From Chloroflexota bacterium (lineage in GTDB: Bacteria; Chloroflexota; Dehalococcoidia; Dehalococcoidales; UBA2162), in contig JACPPR010000024.1 of assembly GCA_016190895.1 (NCBI GenBank), positions 1 to 51,280 on the forward strand: a stretch of 51,280 nt of DNA, written 5' to 3'. The translations under genes and the position numbers were made by a program. Under the pieces are notes generated by a model, which did not search any database, was not told where the DNA came from, and worked only from the letters and a program-made list of their open reading frames with translations. This document shows positions 17,663 to 26,493 of the stretch, one piece after another. Each line of letters opens with the position of its first letter. Position 1 is the stretch's first letter.

Positions 17663-18838
17663 TTAATCGCGCCTTCCCTTCCTCTTCCTGAGTTCCAGAG
17701 CGATGGTCTCTCTCAGAACTTCGTTGGTGCCTTCATAAATCTGGGTAATCTTGGCGTCCCGCATCATTTTCTCGACCGGATAGTCTCGCATGTAGCCGGC
17801 GCCGCCTAAAATCTGGACTGCCTCGACAGTCACCTTCATGGCCACATCCGAGGCGAAGACTTTGACCATTGCCGAGGCTTCGGTGACGTCCTTGGCTCCG
17901 CCGTCTATCGCCCGGGCAGTGGCGTAGGTCAGCGCGCGGGCCGCTTCTACCTGGATAGCCATCTCAGCCAGCTTGTTCTGGACTACCGGCAGGGCAAAAA
18001 TAGGGTGCCCGAACTGGATGCGCGTCCTGGCATAATCCACGGCTGTATCCAAAGCCCCCTGGGCAATACCGAGCGCCTGAGCGCCGATGCCCGGGCGGGA
18101 CTGGTCGAAAACTTTCAGGGTGTAAATGAAGCCCATGCCTTCCTTGCCGATGAGGTTCTCTTTGGGCACGAGGCAATCCTTGAAAACAAGCTCCCTGGTG
18201 GAAGAAGCCCGGATGCCCATCTTCTTCTCCTTCTTGCCGAAGGTGAAGCCGGGCGTGCCTTTTTCAACGATTATGGCGCTGGCCCCGCGGGCGCCTCTTG
18301 ATTTATCTGTCAGGGCCATAACGGTGTATATCTCGGCGTCGCCGCCGTTGGAGATGAACTGCTTGGTGCCGTTTAGGAGGTAGCCATCGTTCATTTTTTC
18401 GGCAGTGGTCTTGATGGCGCCGGCGTCGCTGCCCGCAGAGGCTTCGGTGAGAGCAAAGGCGGTCAGCCTTTTGCCAGCGGCGATATCAGGCAGGTATTTC
18501 TTCTTTTGCTCTTCTGAGCCGAAAAGTACGATTGGCACCGTGCCGAGTGAGGTAGCCGCGTAACAGAGGGCGATGCCGCTGCAGACCCGGCTCAGCTCTT
18601 CGATAGCCAGACAGAGGTCGAGGCAGCCGCCCCCCAGCCCCTCATACGCCTCCGGCACGAAGATGCGGAACATATCGCTATCGGCCAGGTTCTTCATTAT
18701 TTCCCAGGGGAACTCTTCTTTTTCGTCAAGCTCGGCCCGCACCGGCAGAATCCGCTCCTCGGCGATTTGCCGGGCCAGGCTCCTGATTTCCTTCTGCTGC
18801 TCACTCAGGAAATAGTCCAAGATAGCTCCTTCATTCAA
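17663..18838 (-). CDS. acyl-CoA dehydrogenase
   Basis: 'AFALTEASAGSDAGAIKTTAE', 'QFGHPIFALPVVQNKLAEMA', 'QILGGAGYMRDYPVEKMMRDAKITQIYEGTNEVLRETIA'. Confidence 0.95.
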   Translation of the reverse strand: MNEGAILDYFLSEQQKEIRSLARQIAEERILPVRAELDEKEEFPWEIMKNLADSDMFRIFVPEAYEGLGGGCLDLCLAIEELSRVCSGIALCYAATSLGTVPIVLFGSEEQKKKYLPDIAAGKRLTAFALTEASAGSDAGAIKTTAEKMNDGYLLNGTKQFISNGGDAEIYTVMALTDKSRGARGASAIIVEKGTPGFTFGKKEKKMGIRASSTRELVFKDCLVPKENLIGKEGMGFIYTLKVFDQSRPGIGAQALGIAQGALDTAVDYARTRIQFGHPIFALPVVQNKLAEMAIQVEAARALTYATARAIDGGAKDVTEASAMVKVFASDVAMKVTVEAVQILGGAGYMRDYPVEKMMRDAKITQIYEGTNEVLRETIALELRKRKGRRD

Positions 18839-18910
18839 TCCGATAGGGCAGCCTTAAGCTGCCCTGTGACTTATAATAGCAGAAAGCGGGGGCTTGACTC
18901 AAGGGTAGTC

Positions 18911-19013
18911 GCAAATCTCCCTCAATCCCTCTTTGCGAAAGAGGGATGCCTACAGCAAGACTTGCACTGAATCAGGCATCTCCCTTTGCCAAAGGGAGAT
19001 TGAGAGGGATTTA
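18911..19013. repeat. Intergenic palindromic repeat (CCCTCTTTGCGAAAGAGGG/GGCATCTCCC family)
   Basis: 'aaatctccctcaatccctctttgcgaaagagggatgcc...ggcatctccctttgccaaagggagattgagagggattt'. Confidence 0.7.
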
Positions 19014-19046
19014 AGTTTGCTTTACCCACCCTACAGGAACTTACCA

Positions 19047-19280
19047 CTAAACTAAGGTCAGTACACAAATCCCGACACTTCCGATTAGAGCCGCAACTAC
19101 GCTTGCCTTGTAACAGATTACGTAGAAACGTTCTCCAAAAGGGGCTATCAGCCACAATGGGAAATACCTCTTGGCCACCATATAATGTTTTCGTCCCCAA
19201 TCCTTGAAGAATGCCATATAGGTTAAGAACAAGGCAAATGCCAAGAACAGGAAAGAAAGGACTAATTGCATCATAATGCA
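19047..19280 (-). CDS. small hypothetical membrane protein
   Basis: About 75 aa; two hydrophobic segments 'LVLSFLFLAFALFLTYMAFF' and 'VVAALIGSVGICVLTLV'. Confidence 0.5.
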   Translation of the reverse strand, partial: CIMMQLVLSFLFLAFALFLTYMAFFKDWGRKHYMVAKRYFPLWLIAPFGERFYVICYKASVVAALIGSVGICVLTLV

Positions 19281-19424
19281 TATTATACATTGTTGATAAG
19301 AAAACTGTGTGTGGTCCATCCGCCGCAGGCGGAAGGCGAAGCAATGACGCTGAGAGATTGCCCCGCATTTGCGCTGGGTGATATGATGTTTTCAGAAAGA
19401 TATTCAGTAATGGAGTTGGCGACA

Positions 19425-21515
19425 ATGGCGAGCGAAACATTCAAGAGCACCTGCAACCTGTGCCAGATTGGCTGCGGGGTGTTGATAACTGTTGAAAACG
19501 GCAAGGTCACGCATCTGGAGGGAGACCCCGCTAACCCCCTCTCCAAAGGGGCGCTGTGCTCCAAGGGACTGGCCTCCATTGAGATGCTTTACCATCCCGA
19601 TAGGTTGCAGCACCCCCTGAAGCGCGTGGGGCGGCGGGGCGAGGGCAAGTGGCAGCAAGTCTCCTGGGATGAAGCGCTGGATACAATCGCCAACGAGTTG
19701 GCTGAGGCCAAGCGGCAATACGGAGCGGAGTCCGTCGCCTTCAGCGTCGGCGCAGCCAAGACAGGGGCTGCCTACCCGAGGAGGTTCGCCAGCGCCTTCG
19801 GCACGCCTAACGTTAGCTGGATGGGGCACGTCTGTTTTGCGCCCCGGATGACCGCCTCCCGGCTCACCTACGGATTCTATGCTGTGCCGGATTACGAGTA
19901 TCTGCCCAAGTCCCTCATCGTCTGGGGCAATAACCCGGCTGAAAACCTTTTCCACGTCCACAAGAGGGCCATCGCGGCTGCTAAATCCGGCACCAAATTG
20001 ATAGTCATCGACCCGCGGGAGACCGACCTCGCCGCCAGGGCGGATTTGTGGCTGAAGGTGCGACCCGGCTCGGACCTGGCGCTCGCCCTCGGCATGATAA
20101 ACGTAGTCATCAACGAAGAGCTTTATGATAAGGAATTTGTCGAAAAGTGGACGGTGGGCTTCGAAAAGCTCAAAGCCCACATTCAGGATTATCCGCCCGA
20201 GCGCGTCGCCGAAATAACCTGGATACCGGCCGAAAAAATCAGGGAAGCCGCCCGGCTCTATGCTACGAACAGGCCGGCCGGAGTCCAGTGGGGCAACGGC
20301 ATAGACCACGGCGTGAACTCATTGCAGACCGCCCGCGCCATCGCCATCCTGCGAGCGATTATGGGCAACCTCAACATCCCCGGTGGGGATGCGCAGTGGA
20401 CGGTGCCGCTCGCGCCGCTCGTCGAGGAGCAGCCGATGGTATCGAGCAAAGTGCCTGAAGATAAGTGGGCCAACCGCCTCGGCTTGGAGTACAAGACCCT
20501 GCCCGGCATCAAGCGCGTTCTGCCTCAAAGAATCGTCAAGACAATCCTGGATGAAAAGCCGTACCCCATCCGCGCCTGGTACATCCAGGGCGCCAACCCG
20601 CTGGTAACATTCGCCAACGCGCAGGAGACCTACCGCGCGATGCAGAAGGTGGACTTCCTGGCCGTGGCCGACCTGTTTATGACGCCCAGCGCGGCGATGG
20701 CGGATATAGTGCTGCCGGCGGCCACCTACTTCGAGTTCGATAGCGTCGTCTCCCCGCCCTATTCCAACGCGGCTATCCTGCCCCAGCAGAAAGTGGTGCG
20801 GGTGGGCGAGTGCCGCTCAGACTATGAAATACTGGCGGCGCTGGCCGAGAAACTCGGCATTCGGGAGCTTTTCTGGGGCACTGAAGAAGACCTGGCGGAT
20901 GCCATCCTGAAGCCGGCGGGCGTGACGTTCAAGGAACTGGCGCAACGCGGTGGCATTGCGGGCACGAAGCGTTATAACGACCACATCGAGAACGAGGGGT
21001 TTGCCACGCCTTCGGGCAAAGTGGAGATTTATTCGAGCCAGATGGAAGGCTGGGGGTACGACCCGCTACCGGCGTATCACGAGCAGCCCGAAACACCGCT
21101 CAGCGACCCCGAACTGGCCAAAGAATACCCACTCGTCTTTACAAGCGCCAAATCCGGCCCCTACCGCCATTCCGGAGGCCGGCAAATAGCCAGCCTGCGC
21201 AGCCAGCACCCGGAGCCTGTTGTCAATATCAACCCCGGGACGGCGAAGAAGCTGGGCATCAAAGATGGCGATTGGGTGTACATCGAGACTAAACGAGGCA
21301 GAATCAAGCAGAAGGCCGATCTAACTAAGGGACTCGACCCGAGGGTGATAGTGGCCGATTACGCCTGGTGGTTTCCTGAAAAAGGGGCTTCGGAGCTATA
21401 CGGCTGGGCGGAATCCAATATCAATATCCTGACGGATGGCGACCCGCCCTACAACCCCGAAATCGGCTCGACAAACCTGCGGGGGATACTCTGCAGGGTG
21501 TACAAGGTGAATTAG
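19425..21515 (+). CDS. molybdopterin-dependent (DMSO reductase family) oxidoreductase
   Basis: 'STCNLCQIGCGVLITVENGKVTHLEGDPANPLSKGALCSKG' (4Fe-4S motif), 'WGNNPAENLFHVHKRAIAAAKSGTKLIVIDPRETDLAARAD'. ATG at 19425 chosen over the long upstream extension. Confidence 0.93.
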   Translation: MASETFKSTCNLCQIGCGVLITVENGKVTHLEGDPANPLSKGALCSKGLASIEMLYHPDRLQHPLKRVGRRGEGKWQQVSWDEALDTIANELAEAKRQYGAESVAFSVGAAKTGAAYPRRFASAFGTPNVSWMGHVCFAPRMTASRLTYGFYAVPDYEYLPKSLIVWGNNPAENLFHVHKRAIAAAKSGTKLIVIDPRETDLAARADLWLKVRPGSDLALALGMINVVINEELYDKEFVEKWTVGFEKLKAHIQDYPPERVAEITWIPAEKIREAARLYATNRPAGVQWGNGIDHGVNSLQTARAIAILRAIMGNLNIPGGDAQWTVPLAPLVEEQPMVSSKVPEDKWANRLGLEYKTLPGIKRVLPQRIVKTILDEKPYPIRAWYIQGANPLVTFANAQETYRAMQKVDFLAVADLFMTPSAAMADIVLPAATYFEFDSVVSPPYSNAAILPQQKVVRVGECRSDYEILAALAEKLGIRELFWGTEEDLADAILKPAGVTFKELAQRGGIAGTKRYNDHIENEGFATPSGKVEIYSSQMEGWGYDPLPAYHEQPETPLSDPELAKEYPLVFTSAKSGPYRHSGGRQIASLRSQHPEPVVNINPGTAKKLGIKDGDWVYIETKRGRIKQKADLTKGLDPRVIVADYAWWFPEKGASELYGWAESNINILTDGDPPYNPEIGSTNLRGILCRVYKVN

Positions 21516-21528
21516 CACAGCCTTGTGG

Positions 21529-21741
21529 CTACGATGGCACTCTTTTGATGGGTTTAAGCGGTTTGCCGGAGCCTGAGCAATTGCCGTTGTCATCGTCGAT
21601 GTGTCCAACAGGCAGATGGACAGGCGTTGGCTCACCAGGCCATTCAGGGAACTTCTTACCACAGGGGCCACAGAAGCTCCTATGGGGTTTCCCCTTTGTG
21701 CTTGTCAACATTGGTACTACCTCCTTTAATTTATTAGGCAT
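21529..21741 (-). CDS. small zinc-ribbon-like hypothetical protein
   Basis: 'CGPCGKKF...VHLPVGHIDDDNGNCSGSGKPL'; CxxC and C-G-S-G motif; likely start at internal Met ('MLTSTKG'). Confidence 0.55.
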   Translation of the reverse strand: MPNKLKEVVPMLTSTKGKPHRSFCGPCGKKFPEWPGEPTPVHLPVGHIDDDNGNCSGSGKPLKPIKRVPS

Positions 21742-21933
21742 GATTAGCCTACTCTAACAATAAAAGATAATGACATGTAAACTAAAATTTCAGCTTCAAG
21801 TTTCTAAATTCAGCTTCCAGGTTTTTTGCGAGTCTTGAAACTTGCTTGATTATTCTTTAATATAACAGTTAAAGTTTTTAGTTCGGTCCAGTGGGTGCAA
21901 CCCACCACCCATGTAGCAAGTGAGGTAAAAACA

Positions 21934-22146
21934 ATGAAAAGGGCAGCAGCGGAGTGGAAGCGCGAGTTTTATGCCCGCCAGTACGGGGAGGGGAAAATGA
22001 CTCTTGCCAAAGCGGCTCGCGAAGCAGGCGTTTCCCTGTGGGAAATGATGGACTACGTAAGGCAGAGAAAGATACCCGCCCAATACGACTTGGAAGACCT
22101 TCAGCATGATTTGAAGGTAATCTCCGGAAGGCTGGGGAAGCAGTAA
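21934..22146 (+). CDS. UPF0175-family (antitoxin-like) protein
   Basis: 'WKREFYARQYGEGKMTLAKAAREAGVSLWEMMDYVRQRKIPAQYDLEDLQHDL' fits the UPF0175 consensus (LY..GkiSlgkAAelaG.s..EF...L..r.Ip..Y..eDLe.Dl). Confidence 0.85.
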   Translation: MKRAAAEWKREFYARQYGEGKMTLAKAAREAGVSLWEMMDYVRQRKIPAQYDLEDLQHDLKVISGRLGKQ

Positions 22147-22149
22147 TTC

Positions 22150-22227
22150 GGCGACCCGCCCTATAACCGTGAAATGGGCTCGACCAGCCTGCGGGGCATA
22201 GTTTGCAAGGTTTATAAGGCAACTTAA
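22150..22227 (+). pseudogene. 3'-terminal remnant of a second molybdopterin oxidoreductase (25 codons + stop)
   Basis: Reads GDPPYNREMGSTSLRGIVCKVYKAT*, against GDPPYNPEIGSTNLRGILCRVYKVN* at 21438-21515; about 16 mismatches in 78 nt by hand count. Confidence 0.9.
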
Positions 22228-22256
22228 TTCCCCCTTTACTAAGGGGGAATTAAGTT
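22221..22256. terminator. bidirectional hairpin between convergent units
   Basis: AACTTAATTCCCCCTT-TACT-AAGGGGGAATTAAGTT, 16-bp perfect arms. Confidence 0.65.
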
Positions 22257-22274
22257 ATGGTGGGTGAACCAGGC

Positions 22275-22532
22275 CTATTTGTACACTATCTTTCTGATAG
22301 TCTCATACGAAAGAGAATATTCTTCTGCGAGCGTTTCCAAGGAGACCTTGTGGAAGAATTTGTTTCTTATTTCCTCGTTCCGTTGGATAAAAAAACTTCT
22401 TCCTCCTGAATTTTCGCCCCATTTTTTGCGCGCCTTGCCTTTTGGAATATAGAGGGCTTCACCCTCGATGTATCTCTGCACTTCACGCAGCAATTCATCG
22501 GGCAATATATCTGAGGCTTTCTTGTATTTCAT
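22275..22532 (-). CDS. CD3324-family HTH (Mor-like) protein
   Basis: 'MKYKKASDILPDELLREVQRYIEGEALYIPKG...W...FFIQRNEEIRNKF...LAEEYSLSYETIRKIVYK'. Confidence 0.8.
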   Translation of the reverse strand: MKYKKASDILPDELLREVQRYIEGEALYIPKGKARKKWGENSGGRSFFIQRNEEIRNKFFHKVSLETLAEEYSLSYETIRKIVYK

Positions 22533-22539
22533 CGGACGA

Positions 22540-23568
22540 TTACCCGTTCTTCTTCAAAAAATCCTCTACGGAATCATACGCATCGATGACCACGCTATGC
22601 CTTTCTATCGCTGAGACAATGTTTTTCTGAAGCTCTTCTGCGCGTTTACGGTAAGCTGTCATATCACCGGCTTTGAATACGCCCATCAGGTCCATCTCGT
22701 CCAGGCCGAATTCTTCCCGGACGATATCGAGTTCACTTTGCAGAAGGCAGCCCCACGAGAAGCCCCTAACCGGGTCATTCTCATCACAGAAGTGATAGAC
22801 CCTTCTCCACGTGTAAATAAGCTCCTGATACCAGCTGGCTAAATCCTTGAAGTTCCGGTTGTAATCGCCTTTTTCGCGCGTGCCCCTTTTGGCGCTCAGG
22901 AATTGACGGGTATCATAAATCATTTCATAGCACAGCTTCTTTAGTTCCTCGCTCGAACCCGCTTTGACGATTGCCTCATACAGCCGGATAAAGTCCTTGG
23001 GAATATCCGGCATCGCGGCCAGGTCATCGAAGAGGCTGGTGAAATAAGTCCCGTTAGTCATGGCGACCGCTTCAGCTAAATATTTCGCTATGTATCCGGA
23101 AGCTTTCCTGACTTTGTACAGCGTGTCCTCGAATTGCATTGTCTGATGTACTTCCATGACGATATTCAATTTCTCAAGGGCTTTAGTCAGCCTGTATTTT
23201 GGGTCCTGTAGGTTCTTCTGCAATTTGGCTTGCAGCGCAGTAAAGCGTTTCCTGTCCTCCTCACTCCGGGCATAGAGTATCCGGGCATCGATCAGGACAG
23301 TAGTATTTCCTTCGGTAAGGTCGGCGATTTTTTCTATTCGCTCCCATGACATCGGGAACAAATCATAGCCAACCCCGTCGATGATAAACGTCCTCGCCAG
23401 CCCGAGCGCTTTGTCCGAAGCCGGAACAAAATAACTGAAAGCGGCAAGTTCTTTATCCTTTTCGAGTCTTAGGGTGGTATGTCCCTCAAGCAGGCACACG
23501 TCATCCTTGTATTCTGTTTTGATTTTGTTGATGACCCAGTCGGTTAATCTTTCGCCTCTCGTCTTCAT
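22540..23568 (-). CDS. nucleotidyltransferase-like protein
   Basis: 342 aa; 'LLEGHTTLRLEKDKELAAFSYFVP...GVGYDLFPMSW...NTTVLIDARILYARSEEDRKRF' resembles degenerate NTase-fold proteins; 7 nt upstream of the HTH gene. Confidence 0.5.
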   Translation of the reverse strand: MKTRGERLTDWVINKIKTEYKDDVCLLEGHTTLRLEKDKELAAFSYFVPASDKALGLARTFIIDGVGYDLFPMSWERIEKIADLTEGNTTVLIDARILYARSEEDRKRFTALQAKLQKNLQDPKYRLTKALEKLNIVMEVHQTMQFEDTLYKVRKASGYIAKYLAEAVAMTNGTYFTSLFDDLAAMPDIPKDFIRLYEAIVKAGSSEELKKLCYEMIYDTRQFLSAKRGTREKGDYNRNFKDLASWYQELIYTWRRVYHFCDENDPVRGFSWGCLLQSELDIVREEFGLDEMDLMGVFKAGDMTAYRKRAEELQKNIVSAIERHSVVIDAYDSVEDFLKKNG

Positions 23569-23847
23569 AGCTTGACTCCGTTTTTTCTGTATTGCAACAG
23601 CTGTTTGCTACCAGAGAGTATATATGGGCATAAATAGGACTTCAATACCGAGTTCTATTCTAAGAGTTCTTAACCGAGGTTATTCAGAGAGTGTGGGATG
23701 TTTGTCGGGGTAGCAATGGTGGGTTGCAGGTTGGGTGCATCACACTGCGCATACTGATTAGACTTCGATACTGTCACCCTGAGCGTAGCGAAGTGTCTCA
23801 CGTGAGATTCTTCGTCGCTTCGCTCCTCAGAAAGGCAAGGGATTGGT

Positions 23848-23925
23848 TCATTGCACCTTCAGCCTCTCAATCACCTCATCTATCGTCTGCTCGGAGTCGC
23901 CGCCAGTGACGCCGATGCGCTTGTG
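23848..23925 (-). pseudogene. 3'-terminal remnant of a second ispH
   Basis: Reverse complement reads HKRIGVTGGDSEQTIDEVIERLKVQ*, against HNHIGVTSGTSASEQTIDEVIKRLKGQ* at 24740-24823. Similarity may extend to about 23941. Confidence 0.9.
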
Positions 23926-23945
23926 CCAATTCAATTCTCATAGCC

Positions 23946-24338
23946 TCATGACCTGGCGGGCTCTTCGCCTTCGCCGCCTATCGGTAAAGAACGAACGCGA
24001 ACCCGAGTATCTTCAAGGATGACGATACTACCTTCGTTAAGGGCGCGTTCGAGGTTTGGCAGATTAGCTAGAAGGAGCGCAGCCTGAGCGCCCGGACGCC
24101 TCAATGACCGGCGAAACAGAACTACTGAAGGCTCTTTATCTTGCCTCAAGGCTAGTAGCGTGCCGAAATCAGTATCCGCAGATATCAGGATGCGGTGTTC
24201 GCTGGCGGCCCGTTCAAATATTCTCTCATCGGAATCTGCCTGCATCCCATAATCCCGCACGTGCACTGTATCATGGCCAGCCTTGCGCAGACTGGCGGCG
24301 ACCGATGGGGATAGAGCATTATCCACCAGGAACTTCAC
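23946..24338 (-). CDS. DUF5615 family PIN-like protein (putative toxin)
   Basis: '[64 protein letters not shown]'. Confidence 0.9.
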   Translation of the reverse strand: MKFLVDNALSPSVAASLRKAGHDTVHVRDYGMQADSDERIFERAASEHRILISADTDFGTLLALRQDKEPSVVLFRRSLRRPGAQAALLLANLPNLERALNEGSIVILEDTRVRVRSLPIGGEGEEPARS

Positions 24339-24565
24339 GGTGTTGATACCAGCGGCAGTTCTCGTTCCCGCACGGCCTCCGCAGCGTAACGTAAGGCTTC
24401 ACGGATATCTTCCGCCTGCAGGTCGGGGTAAGCCTTAAGTATTTCTTTATCACTAATTCCCTCGGCGACCATCCCAACCACCGTGGCTACGGGGATGCGC
24501 AAGCCTCGTATGCAAGGCACGCCCCCCATCTGGTCAGAGCGGACGGTAATCCGGCTAAACTTCAT
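24335..24565 (-). CDS. DUF433 family protein (putative antitoxin)
   Basis: '[58 protein letters not shown]'; 4-nt overlap (ATGA) with DUF5615. Confidence 0.92.
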   Translation of the reverse strand: MKFSRITVRSDQMGGVPCIRGLRIPVATVVGMVAEGISDKEILKAYPDLQAEDIREALRYAAEAVRERELPLVSTP

Positions 24566-24739
24566 TTTTCGCTTACCTCCTCATACAGGCATCTTGCCGA
24601 TTCGGATGCCGACTATTTGCCATAAATCAGCCATAGTGTTCACATCGTATCATAAGAAGTCTATTAAGGCGAGTTTATGAGTAGAGACATGGCATGGATT
24701 CGACAAGCTCACTACAGGCGTCGTGTCTCTCTACAGGAT

Positions 24740-25588
24740 TTATTGTCCTTTCAGCCTCTTAATCACCTCATCAATTGTCTGCTCGGAGGCAGAAGTGCCA
24801 CTTGTGACGCCTATATGGTTGTGACCTTCCAGCCAGGATGTTTGAATCTCATTCGCGGTCTCAATCTGGTAGGTCTTTGTGACCGTAGCGCATAGCTCGG
24901 CCAGGTGATTGGTATTAGCGCTGGTACGGCTGCCGATAACGAACATCAGGTCGACCCGGTTAGCCAGTTCGATGGCGGCTTGCTGGCGCTCCAGGATATC
25001 GTGGCATATGGTATCGATGACGCGTAATTCGCCATCCTTTACCAGCGCGACGTCAATCAGCTTTTTGACAAAATCGCGGAAGTTGGCCGGTATTTGAGTG
25101 GTTTGGGAAAGGACACCCAGATGACGTGGCAGGGGGTTAAGCGCAGTGACAGAGGCGATGTCCATTGTGGCAATGCCTTTGCCCTCCGCCCAGCCAAGAA
25201 TACCCTTTACCTCCGGATGGTTGGCGTCTCCGTAGATGATGACAAAAAACCCGGCGCTGGCTAACCGGCGCGCGGCCCGTTGAGCGCGTTGAACGAAAGA
25301 ACAGGTAAAGTTTACAATTTCGATGCCACGCGCTTTAATCTCTTTTTCCACTTGAGGCCCGACCCCGTGAGCGCTGATAGCCACAATTTTGCCCTGAATT
25401 TCATCTATGCTATCGGCTACTTTAATTCCTTTCCGGCTCAGGCCTTGCATTACCTGCCGGTTATGGACAACCTCGCCCAGCGTTTCAACCTGGCCGAGCT
25501 CGCGGGCGACCCTCTCCAGGGTCTCGATTGCCCGCTTCACTCCGAAGCAGAAGCCTGTGGCGGCGGCTTTTTCAATTCTTAACGGCAT
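24740..25588 (-). CDS. ispH: 4-hydroxy-3-methylbut-2-enyl diphosphate reductase
   Basis: 'ATGFCFGVKRAIETLERVARE...LGEVVHNRQVMQGL...ISAHGVGPQV...TCSFVQRAQRAARRL'. Confidence 0.95.
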   Translation of the reverse strand: MPLRIEKAAATGFCFGVKRAIETLERVARELGQVETLGEVVHNRQVMQGLSRKGIKVADSIDEIQGKIVAISAHGVGPQVEKEIKARGIEIVNFTCSFVQRAQRAARRLASAGFFVIIYGDANHPEVKGILGWAEGKGIATMDIASVTALNPLPRHLGVLSQTTQIPANFRDFVKKLIDVALVKDGELRVIDTICHDILERQQAAIELANRVDLMFVIGSRTSANTNHLAELCATVTKTYQIETANEIQTSWLEGHNHIGVTSGTSASEQTIDEVIKRLKGQ

Positions 25589-26309
25589 TAGTATCCTCTT
25601 TTTTGTGCCCCCTCACCTCAATCCTCTCCCGCAAGGGGAGAGGAGGTAGCACAGCAGCAGACGGTTGCGAAAGCTGGCAGTAGTGCCCGCGGTACTCTTC
25701 CGGCAACTGTTCGGCGATGCGCTCCATGATGAAGTTGGTCATGGCAGCTAGCTCTGCTTTTGTCGCTCTGCCGTTAGTGGAGGGCAAGTGGAAAGGTTTG
25801 CCGATATTGACGGTCACGCGGGGACGGCGCAGCGGCCAGGTCTTGCCATTCATTGTTTCCGTGCCGGTGATGCCGATAGGGAGGATGGGAGCGCCGCTTC
25901 GCAGAGCAATCAGCGCTGAGCCGGCGAAGGCGGGCTGTAATTGGGCGGTGGCGCTCCTGGTTGCCTCGGGAAAGACGACCAGAGCAAAGCCGTCAGCCAG
26001 GATTTTGAGGGCCTGTTTCACCGCTTTCGTATCTGCCTGGCTACGGTGCACCGGAAAGGCGCCGAAGCTGCCTATGAAATATCCGGTGAATCTGGCTTTG
26101 AATAGCTCCTCCTTCGCCATAAAATAGGTTGCCCTGTCGATGCTGACGCTGAGTAAAGGTGGGTCGACCAGATTCAGGTGATTAGCCACGATGAGCAAAG
26201 GCCCGTTGGCGGGGATGTTCTGCTTGCCCTTGATGTGCCAGCGAGTTCCGATGAGCAGTCCCACCCTTACCCAGAATCTGGCGATATAGTAAAACCAGCG
26301 TATGTTCAA
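25572..26309 (-). CDS. plsC: 1-acyl-sn-glycerol-3-phosphate acyltransferase
   Basis: 'LLIVANHLNLVDPPLL' (variant of NHxxxxD), 'GAFPVHR', 'VVFPEATRS'. Confidence 0.92.
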   Translation of the reverse strand: MNIRWFYYIARFWVRVGLLIGTRWHIKGKQNIPANGPLLIVANHLNLVDPPLLSVSIDRATYFMAKEELFKARFTGYFIGSFGAFPVHRSQADTKAVKQALKILADGFALVVFPEATRSATAQLQPAFAGSALIALRSGAPILPIGITGTETMNGKTWPLRRPRVTVNIGKPFHLPSTNGRATKAELAAMTNFIMERIAEQLPEEYRGHYCQLSQPSAAVLPPLPLRERIEVRGHKKEDTNAVKN

Positions 26310-26493
26310 CCTTAAACAACAGCCTCCCGCTAATGGGATTATAGCTTATCGAATCCCCGCTTGTGAAATCCTAAATACTAATTTCTAAGCTATAAACAAT
26401 TCCAAATGACAAAATCCAGATGTCAAAAATTAAAGGTTAGATTTATTTAGTATTTTTACCTAGTAGCGTGTAACATCTAAATTTGCGGGTGCT

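Noticed and set aside
19404-20309. 301-aa minus-strand ORF
   Set aside because: Antisense shadow of the molybdopterin oxidoreductase.
21878-22222. 114-aa minus-strand ORF spanning UPF0175 and the MoOR tail
   Set aside because: The plus-strand reading gives a recognisable family (UPF0175) and a homologous MoOR tail; the minus reading does not.
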